Shown here in pieces: positions 1 through 8,836 of a stretch of 64,000 bases of DNA. The stretch covers positions 36,310,133 to 36,374,132 of the forward strand of contig OZ025263.1 in NCBI GenBank assembly GCA_964019135.1. The letters are read 5' to 3'. The stretch is from Arenicola marina. Its lineage: Eukaryota; Annelida; Polychaeta; Arenicolidae. Numbering within the stretch: the first letter of the stretch is position 1; the number at the start of each line of letters is the position of its first letter. Below the pieces are notes generated by a model, which did not search any database, was not told where the DNA came from, and worked only from the letters and a program-made list of their open reading frames with translations. Both the position numbers and the translations under genes were made by a program.

Positions 1-806
1 CTCCTTACTCTGAACTGGGGCTCCTTACTCTGAGCTGGGGCTCCTTACTCTGAGCTGGGGCTCCTTACTCTGAGCTGGGGCTCCTTACTCTGAGCTGGGG
101 CTCCTTACTCTGAGCTAGGGCTCCTTACTCTGAGCTGGGGCTCCTTACTCTGAGCTCGGGCTTCTTACTCTGAGCTCGGGCTCCTTACTCTGAGCTGGGG
201 CTCCTTACTCTGAGCTGGGGCTCCTTACTCTGAGCTGGGGCTCCTTACTCTGAGCTGGGGCTCCTTACTCTGCGCTGGGGCTCCTTACTCTGAGCTGGGG
301 CTTCTTACTCTGAGCTCGGGCTCCTTACTCTGAGCTCGGGCTCCTTACTCTGAGCTCGGGCTCCTTACTCTGAGCTGGGGCTCCTTACTCTGAGCTGGGG
401 CTCCTTACTCTGAGCTGGGGCTCCTTACTCTGAGCTGGGGCTCCTTACTCTGAGCTCGGGCTCCTTACTCTGAGCTCGGGCTCCTTACTCTGAGCTTGGG
501 CTCCTTACTCTGAGCTGGGGCTCCTTACTCTGAGCTGGGGCTCCTTACTCTGAGCTGGGGCTCCTTACTCTGAGCTGGGGCTCCTTACTCTGAGCTGGGG
601 CTCCTTACTCTGAGCTCGGGCTCCTTACTCTGAGCTCGGGCTCCTTACTCTGAGCTTGGGCTCCTTACTCTGAGCTGGGGCTCCTTACTCTGAGCTGGGG
701 CTCCTTACTCTGAGCTGGGGCTCCTTACTCTGAGCTGGGGCTCCTTACTCTGAGCTGGGGCTCCTTACTCTGAGCTGGGGCTCCTTACTCTGAGCTGGGG
801 CTCCTG
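1..806. repeat. 20-bp minisatellite array (left edge open)
   Basis: Forty consecutive 20-bp units with consensus ctccttactctgagctgggg fill positions 1-800, followed by a 4-base partial unit before the sequence becomes unique. The array is already in phase at base 1, so it continues beyond the window. No unit has an insertion or deletion. Nearly all variation is at unit position 17 (G, C, T or A), with two units carrying T at position 3 (161-180 and 301-320). C-type units contain a SacI site (GAGCTC). I see no coding function; frames reading through it are products of the repeat. Confidence 0.97.
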
Positions 807-1200
807 TCACTAAGGACTGAGAGGAATTGGCGTTTATGCCATTTTTGTGTACACAGTGGCTAGCCTGGGCCAGACAACCACCCGGACGGTGAAGGATCAA
901 GGGATAAGTGAATGAAGTATACACCGGATTAGGAACCCAGGACCGGATACGAAGCAAGGACCTATTGATCTAGAGCGCTAGCCGAACACCCTGCCATGTC
1001 ATCCTAACAGTTGACGCTTGCATTGGCGGACCGAAGAGGAAAGGCGCTGCTGATTGTGCATAAATGTTGGATGATATTGGCTGATGAAAAATATCCCAGT
1101 AATCGCTGTATAAGGTTCTCAGGATCTGTCGTTATTAGATCAGCATGTAATAGACAGGGTGGCCATCCTGTGACCCGTCATGGCAAGACTGGCAAACTTT
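807..1200. other. Unique spacer, no gene recognised
   Basis: About 395 bp of non-repetitive sequence between the 20-bp and 23-bp arrays. Open frames here are short (70 codons or fewer) and run partly into the arrays. A faint tRNA-like arrangement on the minus strand (about 910-985) was considered and not accepted. Confidence 0.7.
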
Positions 1201-2205
1201 AGGTCAGACTGGTGCCCTGATCCGGGTTAGACTGGTGCTCTGATCCGGGTTAGACTGTTGCCCCGTTCAGGGTCAGACTGGTGCCCTGATCCGGGTTAGA
1301 CTGGTGCCCTAGTTAAGCTCAGACTGGTGCTCTGATCCGGGCTAGACTGGTGCCCTGATCCGGGTTAGACTGTTGCCCGGTTCAAGGTCAGATTGGTGCC
1401 CTGATCCGGGTCAGACTGGTGCTCTGATCCGGGTTAGACTGTTGCCCGGTTCAAGGTCAGATTGGTGCCCTGATCCGGGTTAGACTGTTGCCCCGTTCAA
1501 GGTCAGACTGGTGCCCTGATCCGGGTTAGACTGGTGCCCTGGTCAAGCTCAGACTGGTGACCTGATCCGGGTTAGACTGGTGCCCTGATCCGGGTTAGAC
1601 TGTTGCCCCGTTCAAGGTCAGACTGGTGCTCTGATCCGGGTCAGACTGGTGCTCTGATCCGGGTTAGACTGTTGCCCGGTTCAAGGTCAGATTGGTGTCC
1701 TGATCCGGGTTAGACTGGTGCCCTGGTCAAGGTCAGAGTGGTGCCCTGATCCGGGTTAGACTGTTGCCCGGTTCAAAGCCAGATTGGTGCCCTGATCCGG
1801 GCTAGACTGGTGCCCCGGTCAAGGTCAGACTGGTGCCCTGATCCGGGTTAGACTGTTGCCCCGTTCAAGGTCAGACTGGTGCTCTGATCCGGGTTAGACT
1901 GTTGCCCTGATCCGAGTTAGACTGCTGCCCCGTTCAAGGTCAGACTGGTGCTCTGATCCGGGTTAGACTGGTGCCCTGATCCGGGTTAGACTGTTGCCTC
2001 GTTCAAGGTCAGACTGGTGCCCTGATCCCTGTTAGACTGTTGCCCCGTTCAAGGTCAGACTGGTGCTCTGATCCGGGTTAGACTGGTGCCCTGATCCGGG
2101 TTAGACTGTTGCCTCGTTCAAGGTCAGATTGGTGCCCTGATCTGGGTTACACTCGTGCCCTGGTCAAGGTCAGAGTGGTGCTCTGATCCGGGTTAGACTG
2201 GTGCC
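1201..2205. repeat. 23-bp minisatellite array, left part
   Basis: About 44 tandem units of 23 bp. Three related unit types are interspersed: one built on gtcagactggtgccctgat plus ccgg, one on gttagactgttgccccgtt plus caag, and a mixed type ending in ctggtcaag. The array starts abruptly after caaacttta at 1200. It is cut at 2203-2205 by the inserted element and resumes after it. No open frame through it looks like a gene. Confidence 0.95.
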
Positions 2206-2448
2206 GTATTCATAATCACCACTTAGGATACGCCACTGGACTTAGCGCTAAGTGGAAGATTTGTTGAGCGATTATCTGGTTTAAAATCTATAAGTAGTCA
2301 CCTAAGAAGTAGATTTTCTGAATTAAGAATGTGCTAAAATTATATTGAAGAGGATTTCTTAAACATGAGCACCACAACAACGAGCTGGTGAGGCTAAGAC
2401 GAAAATGCACTTTTCGTGCGTAACTTGCCAGGCGATTATCAATACGGC
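2203..2448. mobile_element. MITE-like element with terminal inverted repeats
   Basis: An AT-rich block of about 245 bp sits inside the 23-bp array. Its ends are inverted repeats: GCCGTATTCATAATCACC at 2203-2220, and at 2431-2448 a sequence whose reverse complement is GCCGTATTGATAATCGCC (16 of 18 identical). Internally there is a 14-bp perfect palindrome ACTTAGCGCTAAGT (2240-2253), an 8-bp inverted pair CCACTTAG/CTAAGTGG (2219-2226 and 2248-2255) and another 8-bp pair AAAATCTA/TAGATTTT (2283-2290 and 2310-2317). It has no transposase frame, so it would be non-autonomous. The target duplication is short and ambiguous (GC or GCC on both sides). The superfamily is not assignable from sequence alone. 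Confidence 0.75.
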
Positions 2449-2506
2449 CCCTGGTCAAGGTCAGACTGGTGCCCTGTCGTGGGTCAGACTGGTGCCCTGT
2501 TCTGGG
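2449..2506. repeat. 23-bp minisatellite array, right remnant
   Basis: After the inserted element the 23-bp repeat resumes with ctggtcaag and two further gtcagactggtgccctg units before turning unique. The phase fits the units left of the element, which shows that the array is older than the insertion. Confidence 0.88.
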
Positions 2507-2730
2507 TCTTTCCTCCGCGCTATATATTTGATGTGGGCGTCTGTTGACGGCAGAGAGTGCCACCTTCTATCAGAAAGCCACGGGACTCACTGCGGGAAAA
2601 GTGACTTTGCTTGTCAGGCGACCCACAGCCTAAGGTATGATTGTCCCTCGACAACAATGGCGGGTTGGGCCAGGGCTGTATTGGTTGAGCACCTCGTGAT
2701 GTCATCTGTTCATTGTTCATATCGCGCTGA
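2507..2730. other. Unique spacer, nothing recognised
   Basis: About 220 bp of non-repetitive sequence between two arrays. A frame of 167 codons (2405-2908, plus) crosses the inserted element, this spacer and the start of the next array. It has no recognisable domain and is best read as chance. Confidence 0.6.
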
Positions 2731-4757
2731 GCCGGGTTTCCACTGTGAGGAGGCCACACTCAGACAGCGTACCACTGTGAGAACACCACACTCATCTGGC
2801 GTACAACTTAGCCGGCGTACCACTGAGAGGACACCACTCTCATCTGACGTACAACTCAGCCGGCGTACCACTGTGAGGACACCCATATCAGCCGGCGTGC
2901 CACTGTGAGAACGCCCCTTTCAGCCGGCCTACCACTCAGCCGGCGTACCAGTGTGAGGACGCCCCTCTCAGCCGGCGTACCACTGTGAGGACGCTTCTAT
3001 CAGCCGGCGTACCACTCAGCCGGCGTACCACTATGAGGACGCCCCTCTCAGCCGGCGTACTACTGTGAGGGCGCCTCTCTCATCCGGCGTACCACTGTAA
3101 GGACGCCCCTCCACGCCGGCGTACCACTAACTGCGAAGAAATCCCCACTCAACCGGCGTACCACTGTAAGGACGCTCCTCTCAGCCGGCGTACCACTGTA
3201 AGGACGCCCCTCTCAGCCGGCGTACTACTGTGAGGGCGCCTCTCTCATCCGGCGTACCACTGTAAGGACGCCCCTCCAGGCCGGCGTACCACTAACTGCG
3301 AAGAAATCCCCACTCAACCGGCGTACCACTGTAAGGACGCTCCTCTCAGCCGGCGTACCACTGTAAGGACGCCCCTCTCAGCCGGCGTACCACTGTCAGA
3401 ACGCCCCTTTCAGCCGGCCTACCACTCATCCGGCGTACCACTGTGGAGACACCCCTCGCAGCCGGCGTACCACTGTGAGGACGCTTCTATCAGCCGGCGT
3501 ACCACTGTGAAGAAGCCCCTCTTAGTTGGCGTACCACTGCGAGGACGCCTCTATCAGCCGGCGTACTACTGTGAGGACGCCCCTATCAGCCGGCGTACCA
3601 TTGTGAGGACGCCAGACTCAGACGTCGTACCCCTGTAAGGACGTTCCTCTCATCCGGCGTACCACTGTGAGGACGCTCCTCTCATCCGGCGTACCACTGT
3701 GAGGACGCCCCTCTCATCCGGCGTACCATTGTGAGGACGCCAGACTCAGACGTCGTACCACTGTAAGGACGCCCCTCTCATCCGGCGTACCACTGTGAGG
3801 ACGCCAGACTCAGACGTCGTACCACTGTAAGGACGCCCCTCTCATCCGGCGTACCACTGTAAGGACGCCCCTCTCAGCCGGCGTACCACTGTGAGGACGC
3901 CAGACTCAGACGTCGTACCACTGTAAGGACGCCTCTCTCATCCGGCGTACCACTGTAAGGACGCCCCTCTAGGCCGGCGTACCACTAACTGCGAGGAATC
4001 CCCACTCAATCGGCGTACCACTGTAAGGACGCCCCTCTCAGCCGGTGTACCACTGTGAGGACGCCAGACTCAGACGTCGTACCACTGTAAGGACCCCCCT
4101 CCCGGCCGGCGTACCACTAACTGCGAGGAATCCCCAGTCAACCGGCGTACCACTGTAAGGACGCCCCTCTCAGCCGGCGTACCACTGTAAGGACGCCCCT
4201 CTTAGCCGGCGTACCACTAACTGCGAGGAATCCCCACTCAGCCAGCGTACCACTGTAAGGACGCTCCTCTCATCCGGCGTACCACTGTAAGGACGCCCCT
4301 CTCAGCCGGCATACCCCTAACTGCGAGGAATTCCCACTCAACCGGCGTACCACTGTAAGGACGCCCCTCCCGGCCGGCGTACCATTGTAAGGGCGCCCCT
4401 CTCAGCCAGCGTACCACTGTAAGGACGCTCCTCTCATCCGGCGTACCACTGTAAGGACGCCCCTCTCAGCCGGCGTACCATTGTAAGGATGCCCCTCTCA
4501 GCCGGCGTACCACTAACTGCAAGGAATCCCCACTCAACCGGCGTACAACTGTAAGGACGCCCCTCTCAGCCGGCGTACCACTGTAAGGACGCCCCTCTCA
4601 GCCGGCGTACCATTGTAAGGACGCCCCTCTCAGCCGGCGTACCACTAACTGCGAGGAATCCACACTCAGCCAGCGTACCACTGTAAGGACGTCCCTATCA
4701 GCCGGCGTACCACTCAGCCGGCGTACCACTAACCGTGACGAATCCCCACTCAGCCGT
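2731..4757. repeat. 32-bp minisatellite with interspersed 36-bp units
   Basis: About 60 tandem units. The main unit is 32 bp: gccggcgtaccactgtga or gtaa followed by ggacgcccctctca. A longer 36-bp form replaces the middle with taactgcgaggaatcccca and recurs about every three to six units from 3121 onward. A shorter form (gccggcgtaccactca) appears near both ends. Units with cagactcagacgtc form a subfamily at about 3610-4080. The first unit (2731-2762) is degenerate. The sequence is unrelated to the larger 31/32-bp array downstream. No gene is evident. Confidence 0.93.
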
Positions 4758-5108
4758 GTTCCGCTGACATTAATCAGTAGTCGACCATTGTTCTCCGCGT
4801 CTCTAGGTGACATGACAACGCGCAAAAACATCAATGTAAAAATCGACACTCATTTATCAGGGAGCGGCCATCAACATTCATCTGTGAGGGCGTCTGGTGA
4901 TTGTCACGTGGCGCAGGGCTCGGGGACAAAGGCCCCCTGGCGGTGACACTCGCCAGCTTTGTAACTCGCCATACGTCTCCATCACCTGGAGAATGCCAAG
5001 CTCGGCGTCCATGTATGCGTCATTTCCGGTTCACTCAAAATGACGGATACCTGCTGAACTGAGTGACCGTAATTCTCCTAGGCGGGTGTGGTTTTGTGGG
5101 CGTGCCCC
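4758..5108. other. Unique spacer, nothing recognised
   Basis: About 350 bp of single-copy-looking sequence between the 32-bp array and a G-rich simple repeat. I see no credible exon, RNA gene or transposon end here. Confidence 0.6.
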
Positions 5109-5225
5109 CGGGGGTGGCGGGGTGGCGGGGGTAGCGGGGTAGCGGGGTAGCGGGGTGGTGAAGTGGGGGGGGGGGGTGGCGGGGTGGCGGGGTGGCGGTG
5201 TGGTGGGGTGGCGGGGTGGCGGGGC
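5109..5225. repeat. 8-bp G-rich simple repeat
   Basis: An imperfect run of ggggtggc / ggggtagc octamers, including a pure G stretch at about 5165-5176. The plus strand is strongly G-rich and could form G-quadruplexes. The 68-codon minus frame over it is low-complexity proline, threonine and histidine and is not a gene. Confidence 0.9.
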
Positions 5226-5389
5226 TGACAGACCTGGTCACGTGGAAGGTTCTTCCTTCCTGAGCTCTAAGATAGATGGCGGCTCCTGGGCCCCCGAAGT
5301 CTTTGAGAACCTCTCAATAGTGACGGGGGATTAAGATACATGATGCAGACAACATGTGTGTCATCCGGGCACCTTAGGCCGCCGCTCGT
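5226..5389. other. Unique spacer, nothing recognised
   Basis: A short non-repetitive stretch between the simple repeat and the GC-rich tRNA-like patch. No supported feature. Confidence 0.55.
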
Positions 5390-5845
5390 GATTGATAGCT
5401 GCCCCTCCCCCCCGCAGCCCCCCGGGCCGCCCAACCAGGGGGGCTAGGGAGCGGGGCGGCGGAGGGGGGGCACCTAGCCTGTCGGTCAGATCCAGAGCCC
5501 TCCCCCCTCCCTCCCCCCACCCTGCCTGGGGGAGAGGACCCCCCCCCCCGGGTACCGACCTCGTCAAGCGGCGCTCCGGAATCCGCAGCCAGGGGGCGCT
5601 GGGGTGCTGAGTGGACCACGTGATGCCAGGGAGTACACAGGCGGAGCGTGCCATGAAGGACGGGCGCACAGCGGGCACTCGAACCCGCGACCTTTCGGTC
5701 GGCGCACTGGCAACTCGATAAGGTCGAATGTTTGCTCACGCGAGCAACGGGGGCAAGTGGTGGGGGTGGGTGGGTAGCGGGCACGGGGGGTGGGTGGGGT
5801 CGGGAGGGGGGGGGATACAACGCTACGGGGGGTGGATCCATGTTC
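5390..5845 (-). mobile_element. GC-rich tRNA-derived SINE-like patch
   Basis: The patch is very GC-rich, with long C and G runs at about 5400-5560 and 5755-5845. On the minus strand, 5675-5685 reads GGTTCGAGTGC, close to the RNA polymerase III B-box (GGTTCGANTCC). It is preceded by CGACCGAAAGGTCGCG, which resembles the variable-loop and T-arm part of a tRNA. I do not see a convincing A-box or a full cloverleaf, so an intact tRNA is not claimed. Overlapping frames in several registers (60-157 codons) are low-complexity or tRNA-like translations and are not treated as genes. Confidence 0.45.
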
Positions 5846-6436
5846 ACATATCAAACATCTCTGTAACAGTATTTTCCCTCAGCAGAGAAGCAACAAAGAA
5901 GCAACATTAATGAGACAAATACATGAGCCGAAAAATTATATTTGGGTATAAGCAATAATACCTACATATCTTGGTCATTATCAGAAAATAAGATTCTTTC
6001 AGTATCCGCAACAAAACATTTTTTTAAGCTGTTTCCATACTTTTTTTCAGGTTGGCTCACATGCTTGACTTCACTCTGTCCAAGCTGACCGAAGTCTACG
6101 CTGCCATTAAATGAGAGATGGCTATTTGTCAACTCCGTTACGGTAACCGGCAACTTATTGACAGGTTGAGTAACGGAGCTGACAGTAACGGAGTTGACAA
6201 CAAGCACGTTTTCTGCATCACTTGCATTCACAGTTTGTTAGTTATTTGCCCGAATAACGATATTCTCAATTGCGTCTTATATGCGAAACGGAATTTGTGG
6301 TGATCTTAGTAACAATGACTCTTTCTGTGTGTATATAGAGAGACGAGTTAAGGCCGTATGAGCCCTACGTGAAGGGTTTATGGTTCTTTTCAACTACTGG
6401 TACAAAATTGTAAAATGTTCACCAGATACGTCTTTT
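5846..6436. other. Spacer left of the large array, with short inverted repeats
   Basis: About 590 bp of more balanced composition. It holds a perfect 16-bp inverted repeat, TTGTCAACTCCGTTAC at 6126-6141 and its reverse complement at 6185-6200, with an imperfect third copy (taacggagctgacag, 6171-6185) abutting the right arm. A minus-strand frame of 89 codons (5962-6231) covers this but begins at GTG and shows no known domain. A run of T (tcttttt) lies directly before the first unit of the large array. Confidence 0.6.
6126..6200. repeat. 16-bp perfect inverted repeat with third copy
   Basis: The two arms, 6126-6141 and 6185-6200, are exact reverse complements separated by 43 bp. The right arm is preceded by a near-copy in direct orientation. 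This could fold into a stem-loop or be the remnant of a small palindromic element. Function unknown. Confidence 0.8.
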
Positions 6437-8579
6437 TATAGGGGTCTGGAAGGGCGGGGGGGTCCAGTGTATAGGGGTCTGGAAGGGCGGGGGATCCAGT
6501 GTATAGGGGTCTGGAAGGGCGGGGGGTCCAGTGTATAGGGGTCTGGAAGGGCGGGGGGTCCAGTGTATAGGGGTCTGGAAGGGCGGGCGGTCCTGTGTAT
6601 AGGGGTCTGGAAGGGCGGGGGATCCAGTGTAAAGGGGTCTGGAAGGGCGGGGGGTCTAGTGTATAGGGGTCTGGAACGGCGGGGGGGGGGATCCAGTGTA
6701 TAGGGGTCTGGAAGGGCGGGGGATCCAGTGTATAGGGGTCTGGAAGGGCGGGGGTCCAGTGTATAGGGGTCTGGAAGGGCGGGGGTCCAGTGTATAGGGG
6801 TCGGGAAGGGCCGGGGGTCCAGTGTATAGGGGTCTGGAAGGCGGGGGGTCCAGTGTATAGGGGCCTGGGAAGGGCGGGGGATCCAGTGTATAGGGGTCTG
6901 GAAGGGCGGGGGATCCAGTGTACAGGGGCCGGGAAGGGCGGGGGGTCCAGTGTATAGGGGTCTGGAAGGGCGAGGGGTCCAGTGTATAGGGGTCTGGAAG
7001 GGCGGGGGATCCAGTGTATAGGGGGCTGGAAGGGGCGGGGGATCCAGTGTATAGGGGTCTGGAAGGGCGGGGGGTCCAGTGTATAGGGGTCTGGAAGGGC
7101 GGGGGGTCCAGTGTATAGGGGGCTGGGAAGGGCCGGGGGTCCAGTGTATAGGGGCCGGGAAGGGCGGGGGGTCCAGTGTATAGGGGTCTGGAAGGGCGGG
7201 GGATCCAGTGTATAGGGGGCTGGAAGGGCGGGGGATCCAGTGTATAGGGGTCTGGAAGGGCGGAGGTCCAGTGTATAGGGGTCTGGAAGGGCGGGGGGTC
7301 CAGTGTATAGGGGCCGGGAAGGGCGGGGGATCCAGTGTATAGGGGTCTGGAAGGGCGGGGGTCCAGTGTATAGGGGGCTGGAAGGGCGGGGGGTCCAGTG
7401 TATAGGGGTCTGGAAGGGCGGGGGTCCAGTGTATAGGGGGCTGGAAGGGCGGGGGATCCAGTGTATAGGGGGCTGGAAGGGCGGGGGGGACCAGTGTATA
7501 GGGGTCGGGAAGGCGGGGGGTCCAGTGTGTAGGGGGCTGGAAGGGCGGGGGATCCAGTGTATAGGGGTCTGGAAGGGCGGGGGATCCAGTGTATAGGGGT
7601 CTGGAAGGGCGGGGGTCCAGTGTATAGGGGTCGGGAAGGGCGGGGATCCAGTGTATAGGGGGCTGGAAGGGCGGGGGATCCAGTGTATAGGGGTCTGGAA
7701 GGGCGGGGGATCCAGTGTATAGGGGTCTGGAAGGGCGGGGGTCCAGTGTATAGGGGGCTGGAAGGGCGGGGGATCCAGTGTATAGGAATCTGGAAGGGCG
7801 GGGGTCCAGTGTATAGGGGTCTGGAAGGGCGGGGGGGTCCAGTGTATAGGGGTCTGGAAGGGCGGGGGGTCCAGTGTATAGGGGGCTGGAAGGGCGGGGG
7901 GTCCAGTGTATAGGGGTCTGGAAGGGCGGGGGATCCAGTGTATAGGGGGCTGGAAGGGCGGGGGATCCAGTGTATAGGGGCCGGGAAGGGCGGGGATCCA
8001 GTGTATAGGGGCCGGGAAGGGCGGGGGGTCCAGTGTATAGGGGGCTGGAAGGGCGGGGGGTCCAGTGTATAGGGGTCTGGAAGGGCCGGGGGTCCAGTGT
8101 ATAGGGGTCTGGAAGGGCGGGGGGTCTAGTGTATAGGGGTCTGGAAGGGCGGGGGGTCCAGTGTATAGGGGTCTGGAAGGGCGGGGGATCCAGTGTATAG
8201 GGGGCTGGAAGGGCGGGGGGTCCAGTGTATAGGGGTCTGGAAGGGCGGGGGATCCAGTGTATAGGGGTCGGGAAGGGCGGGGGATCCAGTGTATAGGGGG
8301 CTGGAAGGGCGGGGGGTCCAGTGTATAGGGGCCGGGAAGGGCGGGGGATCCAGTTTATAGGGGGCTGGGAGGGCGGGGGATCCAGTGTATAGGGGGCTGG
8401 AAGGGCGGGGGGTCCAGTGTATAGGGGTCTGGAAGGGCGGGGGGTCCAGTGTATAGGGGGCTGGAAGGGCGGGGGGTCCAGTGTGTAGGGGTCTGGAAGG
8501 GCGGGGGATCCAGTGTATAGGGGTCTGGAAGGGCGGGGGATCCAGTGTATAGGGGTCTGGAAGGGCGGGGGGTCCAGTG

Positions 8580-8836
8580 TATAGGGGTCTGGAAGGGCGG
8601 GGGATCCAGTGTAAAGGGGTCTGGAAGGGCGGGGGATCCAGTGTATAGGGGTCTGGAAGGGCGGGGGGTCCAGTGTATAGGGGGCTGGAAGGGCGGGGGA
8701 TCCAGTGTATAGGGGTCTGGAAGGGCGGGGGATCCAGTGTAAAGGGGTCTGGAAGGGCGGGGGATCCAGTGTATAGGGGTCTGGAAGGGCGGGGGGTCCA
8801 GTGTATAGGGGGCTGGAAGGGCGGGGGATCCAGTGT
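8580..8836 (+). repeat. Local 128-bp (4-unit) tandem duplication
   Basis: A rare unit variant, gtaaagg in place of gtatagg, occurs at 8611 and again at 8739. The neighbouring unit order is the same, giving a 128-bp shift equal to four 32-bp units. This is a small, recent-looking in-register duplication inside the array. Confidence 0.75.

Noticed and set aside
910-985. tRNA or SINE promoter on the minus strand (TAGCGCTCTAG and GGTTCCTAATCC about 44 bp apart)
   Set aside because: The spacing is right, but both boxes are poor matches, the B-box has an extra base and no cloverleaf can be drawn.
745-1202. 70-codon minus and 63-codon plus frames in the first spacer
   Set aside because: They are short, without known domains, and one runs into the 20-bp array.
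2405-2908. 167-codon plus-strand frame
   Set aside because: It crosses the MITE end, a minisatellite remnant, a spacer and the first units of the 32-bp array; the C-terminal half is plain repeat translation.
2731-4757. Homology between the 32-bp array here and the 31/32-bp array downstream
   Set aside because: The unit length is shared, but no stretch of unit sequence aligns in either orientation, so the equal length is probably coincidence.
5374-5854. Overlapping 96-157-codon minus-strand frames in GC-rich DNA
   Set aside because: They overlap in several registers, are low-complexity, and one of them translates the tRNA-like patch.
5962-6231. 89-codon minus-strand frame as a small gene
   Set aside because: It begins at GTG with no in-frame ATG near the start, shows no recognisable domain, and part of it is the 16-bp inverted-repeat cluster.
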